NCBI GenBank assembly: GCA_029243025.1
Contig: JAQWSU010000018.1
Coordinates: forward strand, 151,558 to 215,557
DNA length: 64,000 bases
Reading direction: 5' to 3'
From: Pirellulaceae bacterium
GTDB taxonomy: Bacteria; Planctomycetota; Planctomycetia; Pirellulales; Pirellulaceae
Shown: piece after piece, positions 18,836-27,193 of the stretch
Numbering within the stretch: the first letter of the stretch is position 1
Layout of the letters: each line of letters starts with the position of its first letter
Position numbers and translations under genes: made by a program
The notes under the pieces: generated by a model
Databases searched by the model: none
Seen by the model: the letters and a program-made list of their open reading frames with translations, nothing else
What the model was told of the DNA's origin: nothing

Positions 18836-19213
18836 CTAGCAAGGTTGCGAATTCTCGCTATCGTGTTCTTTGTTTCCGCAGCGACCTGTTGCGCCGACTC
18901 CACTGAGGTTTTCGAGAATCAGACGGCTCTCAAAGACTGGTGACAATTGGGGTTCGCGAAGGTAATAACCACCTCCAACTCTCTTTTCGATCAGTCCAAC
19001 ACCCTGCGCGGCAAGCTCAATTAAGACAGCGTCAATCTTGGGTCTACCGACGGTGAACTTGCCCGCTAGCTTCTCTATATTAAGTCGTTCCCGGCGGGCC
19101 GTAGTTGCTGCGAGGCGATAGAGGTGACAACGGACTTCATCGACCAGACTTGGGTTACCGTCATTATCCGATTGGCCATCGGTGTCCGGCTTTGGTGATT
19201 CTTCTTTGGACAT
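18836..19213 (-). CDS. Small winged-helix-like protein of unknown function
   Basis: 125 residues. An acidic N-terminus (KEESPKPDTDGQSDNDGN) is followed by LVDEVRCHLYRLAATTARRERLN, IEKLAGKFTVGRPKIDAVLI and EKRVGGGYYLRE, which reads as a winged helix-turn-helix with a glycine-rich wing. The start at 19213 has AAGGAGAG seven bases upstream, which makes the gene convincing. It lies 358 bp downstream of the tyrosine recombinase on the same strand and could be an accessory DNA-binding protein of the element, but I do not recognise a named family. Confidence 0.6.
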   Translation of the reverse strand: MSKEESPKPDTDGQSDNDGNPSLVDEVRCHLYRLAATTARRERLNIEKLAGKFTVGRPKIDAVLIELAAQGVGLIEKRVGGGYYLREPQLSPVFESRLILENLSGVGATGRCGNKEHDSENSQPC

Positions 19214-19571
19214 TCGACTCTCCTTAGAAATCAAAAGTCAACTTACGTCGTCACGTGCAGTGCGAGAGCGCCTATTGGGAGGTGAACTTGGGCCCGCAAC
19301 CGGTAGCCCGCAACGCATTTTGCCGTCCATACTGCGATCATGGCGCATCAACGAATTGTCTCGTGTGAGTACGCACGTCGCAACACACTGAGGACGCAAA
19401 CAAGCTGTACCGGTGGTGGGGAGATCCTCGGTTGGCGAGGAGGTGGCCGTCTTGCATCGTCGAATCGCGCGCCCAGTGCGGCGCATTTTTCATCGAAGTA
19501 TAGAGCGGGCCGTCCATTTGTGCACGAAACTCGCTCCGAACATGCCAGAAGTCAGCGAGCGGACGAATGCG
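19214..19571. other. Spacer with no supported gene
   Basis: 358 bp between the winged-helix gene and the recombinase. Short open frames exist on both strands, but their translations are low in complexity and have no ribosome binding site. No excisionase-like helix-turn-helix is visible. Confidence 0.5.
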
Positions 19572-20756
19572 TCAGCCCACTTGCTTCATCACCTTTAGAG
19601 CCGAGTTGAGGTCCTGCTCGGCATAAATCTCGGTTGTCACGCTTGAATTGTGCCCCAACAGGATTCGAGCCGTTTCAATTCCGAATTGTGCTCGAATTCG
19701 CGTGGCAGCTGAATGGCGGAGCTGGTTGGGAGTCCAGCGGGGAATTCCGAGTCGGTCACATACTCGTTGAACAGCCTGGCAATAGCTTTCGTCGTCGTAG
19801 TGTGCGCGAATCTGCGTTCGGCTCACGGATTTTTCGTCTCGTCGTCGAGCAGCGACGACCTCTCTTGGAGAGAAGAGGTAGCAATCTTCTGGGCGATCAA
19901 GCCATGGCGACAGAATCGATTGGCACTTTGGACCAAGGGGAATCAACCGGACAATCCCAAGAATCTCAGTCTTGTGATGATATGGTAGGTATACCCACGT
20001 CCCATTGAGCTTGAGGCCTGAATCGATTCCGGTTTTGTCGATATCGGAGGGCCGCATGATGGTAACTTCGTCTGGACGCATGCCCGTAAGGGACTGCAGC
20101 GATACCATGGCTGCTATTTGGGGCGATGCCGCATCGATGACGGCTTTCACGCGCTCGTCAGAAACCGGACGGACTTTTACCGCTTCTTTGAGGCGAGCAT
20201 CTCTTCCCTTGTGAACGCTTTCCACCGTGAGAAGCGCCTGATGAACTTCTACGTTTACGAGTTCCTCGGACACGGCCCAACGAAACATCCGCTTAATGAT
20301 ACCGATGTGGTCGTTGATGTAACGACGATTAGGACGCCTACCGTCGGCCACTCGAGCCAAAATCATCTCGTCTCGAACTATCTTGAGCTTCTTTGGTCCA
20401 AAGCCCACGGCACACGTACTTCCATAGAGTTTTCGGAGCGGCCGCAACGCGATTCGAATGTGGTATTGTCGCTCGGAAGGATTTCCTTCCTTATCGACGT
20501 AATATTTATCAACGCGTTCGGTCCAATAACGAAGGACCAATTCGTCAATCGTCAGCGCGTTGTTCTTTGGAACGGCTACGCCAGAGACTTGACGAGGTCC
20601 TTGGTACTTCTCCGCGATAATCCGAGCGTACTTTTCGCGGCTCTCGGGCGTGCCGTACTTACCGAGATATTTTTCGCGGCCGTCGATCGTGACGTATGCC
20701 TGGCCCGTTGCAGAATGCTTGCAATAAGACGGAACTTTTCGAGACTTGCCGGACAT
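19572..20756 (-). CDS. Tyrosine recombinase / integrase
   Basis: 394 residues. The core-binding domain spans about 65-180 (LTIDELVLRYWTERV, NDHIGIIKRMFRWAVSEELV). The catalytic domain has TGMRPDEV (first Arg), HHKTE (Lys region), LRHSAATR (His-x-x-Arg), LGHNS and the nucleophile TEIYAEQD. All active residues are present, so the enzyme looks intact. AAGGAG lies nine bases before the ATG. A 3' fragment of tRNA-Pro lies 110 bp upstream, so tRNA-Pro is the likely attachment target. Two inverted repeats between the gene and that fragment may bind the recombinase or a repressor. Confidence 0.93.
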   Translation of the reverse strand: MSGKSRKVPSYCKHSATGQAYVTIDGREKYLGKYGTPESREKYARIIAEKYQGPRQVSGVAVPKNNALTIDELVLRYWTERVDKYYVDKEGNPSERQYHIRIALRPLRKLYGSTCAVGFGPKKLKIVRDEMILARVADGRRPNRRYINDHIGIIKRMFRWAVSEELVNVEVHQALLTVESVHKGRDARLKEAVKVRPVSDERVKAVIDAASPQIAAMVSLQSLTGMRPDEVTIMRPSDIDKTGIDSGLKLNGTWVYLPYHHKTEILGIVRLIPLGPKCQSILSPWLDRPEDCYLFSPREVVAARRRDEKSVSRTQIRAHYDDESYCQAVQRVCDRLGIPRWTPNQLRHSAATRIRAQFGIETARILLGHNSSVTTEIYAEQDLNSALKVMKQVG

Positions 20757-20770
20757 AAATGCGACTCCTT

Positions 20771-20827
20771 TTCCGTAGTGCTACGGAATTTACGAGCTCC
20801 AGAGTCGCACTGCCCGGCAGCGGGCAG
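20771..20827. promoter_or_regulatory. Two inverted repeats in front of the integrase
   Basis: TTCCGTAGTGCTACGGAA (20771-20788) has 8-bp arms around a 2-bp centre and ends right at the integrase ribosome binding site, where a bound dimer would block expression. CTGCCCG/CGGGCAG arms with a 4-bp centre lie at 20810-20827. Both could be operators, or recombinase arm-type sites next to the attachment core. Confidence 0.5.
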
Positions 20828-20865
20828 GTTGCACAAAGAATGTGCCAGACAGGATTTAGGTTAAG

Positions 20866-20918
20866 TCGGGGCGACTGGATTTGAACCAGCGACCTCTGCG
20901 TCCCGAACGCAGCGCTCT
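20866..20918 (-). other. Attachment-site core: 3' part of tRNA-Pro (CGG)
   Basis: On the minus strand this reads as D-stem end GAGCG, anticodon arm CTGCG-TTCGGGA-CGCAG with anticodon CGG, T arm GCTGGTTCAAATCCAG and acceptor CGCCCCG plus A. The 5' part (acceptor 5' strand and D arm) is absent: upstream sequence does not pair with CGCCCCG. It is therefore not a working tRNA but the copy of the tRNA 3' end that an integrative element carries or leaves. Orientation predicts the integrase side to be element DNA and the missing 5' half to lie at higher coordinates, where other DNA now stands. This points to rearrangement or stacked elements. Confidence 0.75.
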
Positions 20919-21021
20919 TGTGCAGCGAAAACTACGTTTTCCTCTGTCTATATAGCATCTCACGGTGATGAACGGCCTTGTAAATCCGTTGCAAGTGTAC
21001 GCATGCTTGTGCGGTAATTAG

Positions 21022-21063
21022 CGGTATTACTCACTAGCCACAGAAGCCAAAACAGTAATACCG
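21022..21063. repeat. 10-bp inverted repeat, extendable
   Basis: Arms CGGTATTACT (21022-21031) and AGTAATACCG (21054-21063) are perfect with a 22-bp centre. Outside them TGCTTG and CAAGCA (about 21005 and 21073) continue the symmetry after a mismatch block. It lies in the 670-bp spacer between the integrase and the HEAT-repeat gene, which holds no gene besides the attachment core. Confidence 0.5.
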
Positions 21064-21427
21064 TTTTGGAGCAAGCACTGACTTGGGGCCCCTGCCGAGT
21101 AATGGCACAACACTTGCGTCCTAGCAGCGCGGATTTACTCAGCAATCCCAAAGTTGAATGCTGTCATCGTGGTGAGAACTGTAGCACGAATCAGTCCATA
21201 AATCGTAAGTCTGCGTTGCCTCTGAGCGTCGCTCGGTCAATCGTTGAATACTGCTGCTTGGTTAGCCGCTTGGTAGGCGAAGGTGGCTGAGCGGCTGCCT
21301 CAGCGACGTGTGAGGAATCGCCTGGAAGCGACGGAGTAAGCCGACCGGTCACGATGTGATGTACTAGGTGAAAGAACTTGCGATCAGATTGCTTGCCGCA
21401 TCGCCTACTGATTAATTGGGAATGGAC

Positions 21428-23035
21428 TCAAGGGGAAATCCTCTTGAGGGATTCCATGACCATGCTGCGGAAAAGCTGATCGTCGTCCTTCAATGCTTCG
21501 GTCAGCGCCGGTATTGCGGTTTTCGCCTCCGGACCCATCCACCCTAGGCAACTGACGGCTGCCTCCCGAACAGCTAAATCGTCATCCTTCAGTGCTTTAG
21601 TCAGCGCCGGTATCGCCTGTGGGCCCATTAACCCACTCAGGCAATTGATGACCGCCAAGCGGACGTCAATATTCTCATCGTTCAATGCTTCGGTCAAGTC
21701 CGGTATCGCAGCCTTAGCCTCCGGCCCCATGCTGTCGAGGCAATCGATGACCGCCACGCGAACGTCAATATCGTCATCGTTCAATGACGCTGTCAGCGCC
21801 GGTATCGCAGCTTTCGCCTCCGGCCCCATGCTGCCGAGGGAATTGATGACCGCCACGCGGACGTCCGTGTTTGCATCGTTCAATGATTCTATCAGTGTCG
21901 GTATCGCAGCCTTGGCCTCCGGTCCCATGCTGCCCAGACAATCGATGACCGCCACGCGAACGTCCGTGTTCGCATCGTTCAATGATTCCGTTAGCGACGG
22001 TATCGCAGCCGTGGCCACCGGCCGCAGCAGTTTCAGAACGCCGGCCGCATCATGGCGCACAACCCAATGCTCATCCTTCATTGCTTCTATTATCGCCGGT
22101 ATTGCAGCTTTCGCCTCCGATCCCATGCTGCCCAGGCAATGGATGGCCGCCACACGGACGTCATTATCCTCGTCGTTCAATGACACTGTCAGCGCCGGTA
22201 TCGCCGCCGGCCCTATTTTCGAAAGGGCTCCCATTACTGTTCTGCGGACATCCTGATCCCGGTGCTTCATGTCTCCGATCAGAATCGGTATCGCACTCTC
22301 GGCCTCCGGCCCCATACTCCCAAGGGATACCGCGGCCGCCATACGGACTTTCTTGTTCTTATCCTTCAATGCTTCGATGAGAGCCGGTATTGCAGCCTTG
22401 GCTTTCAGACCCGTCAAGGAAACGGCTGCCTGGCGGCGGATTTCCCAACTCGGATTGTTCAATGCTTCGGTCATGGCCGGCGTTGCCTCCGCGCCGATCC
22501 TGCTTAGGCCATTCATGGCCGCCAAGCGAACAGCCTTGTTCTCATCTTTCAAGGCTTCTGTTAGTGCCGGTATTGCATCCTCGGCATCTGACCTTATCAA
22601 GAAAACGACTGCCTGATGGCGGATCTCCCAATCCAGATTATTCAAGGCTTCGGTCAATGCCGGAGTTGCCGCCGGGCCCATCCGGCGCAAGCCATTCATG
22701 GCTGCCGAGCGCACACCTTTGTTCTCGTCCTTTAAGGCTTCGGTTAGAGCCGGTATCGCCTCGGGCCCCCTGGATCGCAGAATGCTGATGGCCTTGATCC
22801 GCATCCGTGGGGGTCGGTCCGGATCTTTCACCACTTCGACTAGTGACGATGTCGACGACTTCATTCCAACCTGGCCGACGGATTCAGGACTGATCCAGCC
22901 AAGATGAACCAAAACTGCGCTTCCGATCGAGAGCACCACGGTGATTGCAACTCCGGCCCCCCCGGCCACAGCTGTGCCAACGATTTTGCCAACGATACCG
23001 GGTTTATTCTGCGATGAGCCAAGCGATTCAGACAT
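21428..23035 (-). CDS. Membrane-anchored HEAT-repeat protein
   Basis: 535 residues. One membrane helix near the N-terminus (GVAITVVLSIGSAVLVHLGW, about 29-48) is followed by about 14 HEAT repeats of about 31-39 residues with the signature AAIPALTEALKDE...VR.AA...LG.MGPEA. Such solenoids are protein-protein scaffolds; the partner is unknown and no enzymatic domain is attached. The repeats are close to identical in the middle (SLNDANTDVRVAVIDCLGSM against SLNDANTDVRVAVINSLGSM) and at DNA level too, which indicates recent unit duplication and possible length variation between strains. GAGGAG lies 12 bases before the start. It is flanked by integrase DNA on both sides, so it is probably island cargo. 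Confidence 0.85.
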   Translation of the reverse strand: MSESLGSSQNKPGIVGKIVGTAVAGGAGVAITVVLSIGSAVLVHLGWISPESVGQVGMKSSTSSLVEVVKDPDRPPRMRIKAISILRSRGPEAIPALTEALKDENKGVRSAAMNGLRRMGPAATPALTEALNNLDWEIRHQAVVFLIRSDAEDAIPALTEALKDENKAVRLAAMNGLSRIGAEATPAMTEALNNPSWEIRRQAAVSLTGLKAKAAIPALIEALKDKNKKVRMAAAVSLGSMGPEAESAIPILIGDMKHRDQDVRRTVMGALSKIGPAAIPALTVSLNDEDNDVRVAAIHCLGSMGSEAKAAIPAIIEAMKDEHWVVRHDAAGVLKLLRPVATAAIPSLTESLNDANTDVRVAVIDCLGSMGPEAKAAIPTLIESLNDANTDVRVAVINSLGSMGPEAKAAIPALTASLNDDDIDVRVAVIDCLDSMGPEAKAAIPDLTEALNDENIDVRLAVINCLSGLMGPQAIPALTKALKDDDLAVREAAVSCLGWMGPEAKTAIPALTEALKDDDQLFRSMVMESLKRISP

Positions 23036-23238
23036 GAATTTCGTATGCTCCTCGTTATTTTCGAGCCATGGACGCGAGCTGGCTTATACACGTCCGCCCC
23101 CCGGGAATGTGAAAATCAAGCCATCAATGAGATTAGCCCAGTCGACACATTAAGTAAACAGTATCAAGCCGCTAACTCGCGGCGGACCACCGCCCCTGCA
23201 AAACGATTCAAAGCGTTAATGCCACAAACCAAATAAAT

Positions 23239-23403
23239 CTAACTGTGGCTCGCCCGCTGCTTCAACTGCTCGTACAGTCCTAGCTGATTGAGCAAGATGA
23301 CCTTCAAGCCCTCGCGGATCACTTCCGAGTTTAAGGCTTGAGTGCTTAGCTCAGCTTGAGCCTCCATGCTCTCCATGACCGCGGCTAAAAATAGAAAAAG
23401 CAT
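23239..23403 (-). CDS. Small ORF, possible end of a type I restriction R subunit
   Basis: 54 codons on the minus strand, starting MLFLFLAAVMESMEAQ and ending LGLYEQLKQRASHS. AGGA lies before the ATG. The part EVIREGLKVILLNQLGLYEQ resembles the extreme C-terminus of some type I restriction R subunits, so this may be a gene tail left after deletion; equally it may be a short independent peptide. No upstream HsdR sequence is visible. Low confidence. Confidence 0.3.
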   Translation of the reverse strand: MLFLFLAAVMESMEAQAELSTQALNSEVIREGLKVILLNQLGLYEQLKQRASHS

Positions 23404-24195
23404 TGTTATCCTGAAATCGATTCACTTTGATTTCAATGACGGCGATCATTGAACAACAGTACGTTGGCGAGTATGTCGTGCAATGATCGTAATCAGGTCG
23501 CCAGGATAACCCTGGAGGATTCGCCGACCAGAGAAAGCAGGGCGGAAGCTTGGGCTTCTGATGAAATCACTGCGTAACACCGTCGAGCTAAACTAATCCC
23601 CAAGCCGCTGAGGTCACAAAAGTGAAGGACGGTTCCCTGCAAGCCACAGCGTAAAGTCAAAGGAAAGCGTCGCCGTGGTGAGTGTATCTAAGCAACGGTT
23701 CCCTGCAAGCCACAGCCGAATCACCTGCCATGAGAGTAGTCGGCTTGGCTTTAGTTGTTTCAAATCTAAACCTGAACTGTTCTGCAGGAATTGCAGGCCG
23801 ATTCTAGTAGGTCATCTAGCGAGTCATAGGTGCCTCGCGGGTCACGACAAAGAGAGACGCCGGCAGAAAGTGAAGGCTGCCATGTTTTGCAATCGTACTC
23901 TTTACACTATTGCTCTCGCTCGTCCCGCGTTAGTTCTATGATTTGGCGTGTGATCGATGACCGATTTCAGGCTAATGGAGAAAAACGGTAGAATCGTAAG
24001 TGTGGTGAGGGGGCCGTTTCATCGAGTGAGCAAAGTCACTGGGGATTGGGGACAAGACGCGACCGAACTGTCCTCGTGGTGACAGGCATCTATCGTCACT
24101 CTTGTATGATCCGAGCTTCCCTCCCGTATCCGCAGAGGCATACATCCCCTACGTGCTCTGTATGCACCCTGCAGTAGGAGTCATAAAGCACTTAT
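23404..24195. other. Gene-poor stretch with a direct repeat
   Basis: About 790 bp without a supported gene on either strand. It contains the 22-bp direct repeat at 23629-23716 and otherwise looks like decayed mobile-element DNA between the HEAT-repeat gene and the tRNA-Lys recombinase remnant. An open frame at 23675-23941 on the plus strand has no ribosome binding site and no recognisable features. Confidence 0.5.
23629..23716 (+). repeat. Perfect 22-bp direct repeat, 66 bp apart
   Basis: Copies at 23629-23650 and 23695-23716 begin ACGGTTCCCTGC and end AAGCCACAGC, identical in all 22 positions. It could be a relic of a duplicated unit or a short recombination target. Confidence 0.7.
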
Positions 24196-24447
24196 CTATA
24201 AATAGATATCCATAGATAAGGGTACGTTCCAGAGGGTGTATCGCCTACTAACTTCCGACTTGATTTCTAAATCAAGACCGTACGCTGTCTCGACTTCGCG
24301 AAGCTGCTTAGGATCAATATCCTTGTACTCATTGCGTCCGTTCGACTTGCTCGTTTTGAATCCATATTGCTTGAGAATTTCGGAAACCTTTCTCGGACTG
24401 ATGCCATCGAATAAATCATCATGTGACATCTTGGCCTTGCTCAGCAA
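24196..24447 (-). pseudogene. Truncated gene, C-terminal fragment
   Basis: The minus-strand frame reads SHDDLFDGISPRKVSEILK, YGFKTSKSNGRNEYKDIDPK and QLREVETAYGLDL. It stays open upstream past 24447 to the tRNA-like sequence at 24477-24493 without an ATG start near a ribosome binding site, so it looks like the tail of a larger gene cut at that point. The pattern of a short winged helix that ends in a D-x-x-x-L-x-x-V-E helix is like the C-terminus of DUF3631 or primase-type proteins of mobile elements. This family call is tentative. Confidence 0.4.
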
Positions 24448-24493
24448 CTCTCCGGCGGTAGATGACTTCCCAAGACGGAGGGATTTGAACCGA

Positions 24494-24825
<332 letters not shown>

Positions 24826-25052
24826 TGGCGTTTGCCGCAGAAACCGATCCAACAAGCTGCTGCCGCGACAAGCAATCCCCTATGTTACCGAGTCTCGCTG
24901 CGGCGACAAGTGGTCACCCCCCCCCTAGAAATCATCAGATTTCATGCGGGTCAGGAAATGGATTCTGTCTGTATGGTTCGCGCTATCCGATTTGCTTCAA
25001 TCGCCCGACGCGATCGAAACAACCGGCATTCGGAGTCAGGTGGCCACGCGAC

Positions 25053-26525
25053 CTAAAGCGTTGCTCGAGCACGCTGTTGCTCTGCCAAGGCGTAATTGAC
25101 AAGCGTGTCAGCGAATGGCTCAAACGTTTTGATCGGCTCTCGCTCTACCGGCTCAACCAAATAGGTCAATGTCACCACGTCGCCGTTCGAGGCAAAGTGC
25201 GGACCGATTCCCGTGAATCCCAAGCCCTCTCCTTCTAAGGCCTGCCAGATGGAGGCCGTCATCGGACTGTCCACAGGCATCTCCACCACCACAACTTCGA
25301 CATGAGATCGCTCGACGAGATCACGCACAGAACGACGGATGGTAGGGAGGCTATCCTCACCAAACTCGCCAACCCGAATCATCGCCATCTGCGCCCGCGG
25401 ATTCAACTTCACGGAAAACGTACCGTGCTTTTCCGTCACTTCCGATCCCTGCTTGAACTCCACGGGGTAGCCCAAATTTCCGTAGATGGCAGCCACCATT
25501 TCCTGGTGTCTTTCCGGTACGCAGACCGTCCGTAATTCGGGCTCGATCAATCCATGAAAATAAACCACACAGCTCACCCGTTGCTTCAATTCTTGAGCAA
25601 TGCCGCGAAATGACTCATTCTTAGGTGACACCGCCAAGGCCAATCCACACACATGGCCTCCATGATGTGCATTCGATTGCTGCGTGTAAGTATGTACCGT
25701 CACCGAATCGGCATACCAGCCTACCAATCCCAAGCTTCGCGCCTCTTCCTGTAACGCTGCTTTCATTCGATTCAATAAGCCGCGACCTCGATGGCGAGGA
25801 TCCACTGCCGCCTGCCCCACTTCAGCAACCGGTCCCGCTTGATTCAGCTCGAGTGCACAATGCCCTGCTAATTGTCCATCCTCACCCGCTGCGACCATCG
25901 ACAGCACACGATTCTTCGAATTAAGCGCCGCAATTCGATCGGGATAGTAAACGTCTTCATTGAAGTAGGTACCGCCATAGGTGCGGTAGATGAGCTGTGA
26001 AACTTGCAACGCTTCGTCCGCTTGCATTCTCCGCACATCATATTCCTGTTCCGGTGCAAGCGGTGCGTCATCGGACACTTTGGAGAGCTCGGCAGCATGC
26101 GAATCCTCGTCAACTGCCGAATCGTGCAGCCATTTCACAAACTGCAATGCCTTCCCCTGCGATCCAAAACCAATCCAATGCTTCTCATCCACAACCCCGG
26201 GCGTTTGCACAGCAAGAATTTCCGACAGTTTCCCATGCGCCTCATGCAACTGCTCCTCCAAGACCTCGATGTCCTGTGGCAAACCATAGTCGCGAACCGT
26301 CATCTCAAGTTTGCCCGAATCATGAGTAATCGCCAGAGAAATCTCCCCCTCTTCTCCTTCGAGGTAGGCATGCTCGATGGCATAATTGACGACGCGCAGC
26401 ACAAGATCCTCAAGCTGCTTGACCTCAGCCTCGGCGAGTTCCGTTTGCCGAAGCGTCGTGCCAACAAAAGCAGAAACACTCGGAAGTACAGAAAGTTGAT
26501 TGTTGAAACGTAATTCGAATTGCAT
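25053..26525 (-). CDS. Histidine-kinase-type ATPase domain fused to GNAT acetyltransferase
   Basis: 490 residues, no signal peptide. Residues 1-140 resemble anti-sigma-factor (RsbW-type) ATPases: LVLRVVNYAIEHAY is the N box, LEMTVRDYGLP the D-x-G-x-P box, and WIGFGSQGKAL the lid. Residues about 165-300 form a GNAT N-acetyltransferase with the acetyl-CoA loop VDPRHRGRGLLNRMKAAL. The last 190 residues (PELRTVCVPERHQEMVAAIY onwards) look like a second, degenerate GNAT-like domain. A regulator that couples acetyl-CoA or acylation to a partner-switch is possible. It is divergent from eutH, with 668 bp between; a link to ethanolamine use is unproven. The partner anti-anti-sigma protein is not in the window. 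Confidence 0.75.
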   Translation of the reverse strand: MQFELRFNNQLSVLPSVSAFVGTTLRQTELAEAEVKQLEDLVLRVVNYAIEHAYLEGEEGEISLAITHDSGKLEMTVRDYGLPQDIEVLEEQLHEAHGKLSEILAVQTPGVVDEKHWIGFGSQGKALQFVKWLHDSAVDEDSHAAELSKVSDDAPLAPEQEYDVRRMQADEALQVSQLIYRTYGGTYFNEDVYYPDRIAALNSKNRVLSMVAAGEDGQLAGHCALELNQAGPVAEVGQAAVDPRHRGRGLLNRMKAALQEEARSLGLVGWYADSVTVHTYTQQSNAHHGGHVCGLALAVSPKNESFRGIAQELKQRVSCVVYFHGLIEPELRTVCVPERHQEMVAAIYGNLGYPVEFKQGSEVTEKHGTFSVKLNPRAQMAMIRVGEFGEDSLPTIRRSVRDLVERSHVEVVVVEMPVDSPMTASIWQALEGEGLGFTGIGPHFASNGDVVTLTYLVEPVEREPIKTFEPFADTLVNYALAEQQRARATL

Positions 26526-27193
26526 CGTCGGGAAACCATTTCAATTTAGTCAAACAGAAAACCTTTTGTGCTCTAACCCAGGTGCCATCATTGCCAGGGT
26601 GGCGAACACAAAAGCTGCGGATATCGACCCAATCCACTCACGGTGCCGTTTGCCGGAGTCTTGCAAACCCTATCTCCAAACGTCTGAGCAGCCAATGTTC
26701 AAACGCCACCTAAACGCCCAGGGGGTGCAACCAAAATGGCAACCACTGACAGCTCTTATCGTGCAGCTAATTTTGTCAGTCGATGAGGCTTAGTCTACAC
26801 AAATCCCAGTAAATGCCGATGCCCCTGACGCCAATGAACGAATCGCTTAGCAGACGATTTCACCTGAGGATCAATACAGATCGCTTGCCAGATTCCAGCG
26901 ATGAGATTCGACGGCCATCGGAATTTAAGATGCGGCCCCAATATCAGGCGAAAAAATCTGTTACTTTAGTGGCCAGAATCCGCTTCGACTTGCGACCGTC
27001 TGTTGGCCTAAATCTCTTGTTATTCTGATGCTTCGACGTTGATCATCGCCGGGTGCAAGTAGAAGAGCCAACGCGACTAATTTTGGTACATGCCATCTAG
27101 CTGAGGCGAGTCCCATCAATCAATTTTCATTCCCCTGGAGTACTTATCCAATTTGCATGAGTCTCCGCGAAAGCACAATTAGAGATACCTGAT
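26526..27193. other. Divergent intergenic region upstream of eutH
   Basis: 668 bp with no supported gene. Inverted 8-bp arms CTTTTGTG and CACAAAAG lie near 26562 and 26608. I looked for a sigma-54 element with GG and GC ten bases apart, because an activator lies nearby, and for a cobalamin riboswitch; neither is convincing. The promoter of eutHA-BC must lie here. Confidence 0.5.

Noticed and set aside
20866-20940. Complete tRNA-Pro gene
   Set aside because: No 5' acceptor strand or D arm can be found upstream of the anticodon arm, so only the 3' part is present.
26526-27193. Sigma-54 promoter or cobalamin riboswitch before eutH
   Set aside because: Candidate GG and GC pairs are one or two bases off the fixed spacing, and no B12-box sequence is seen.
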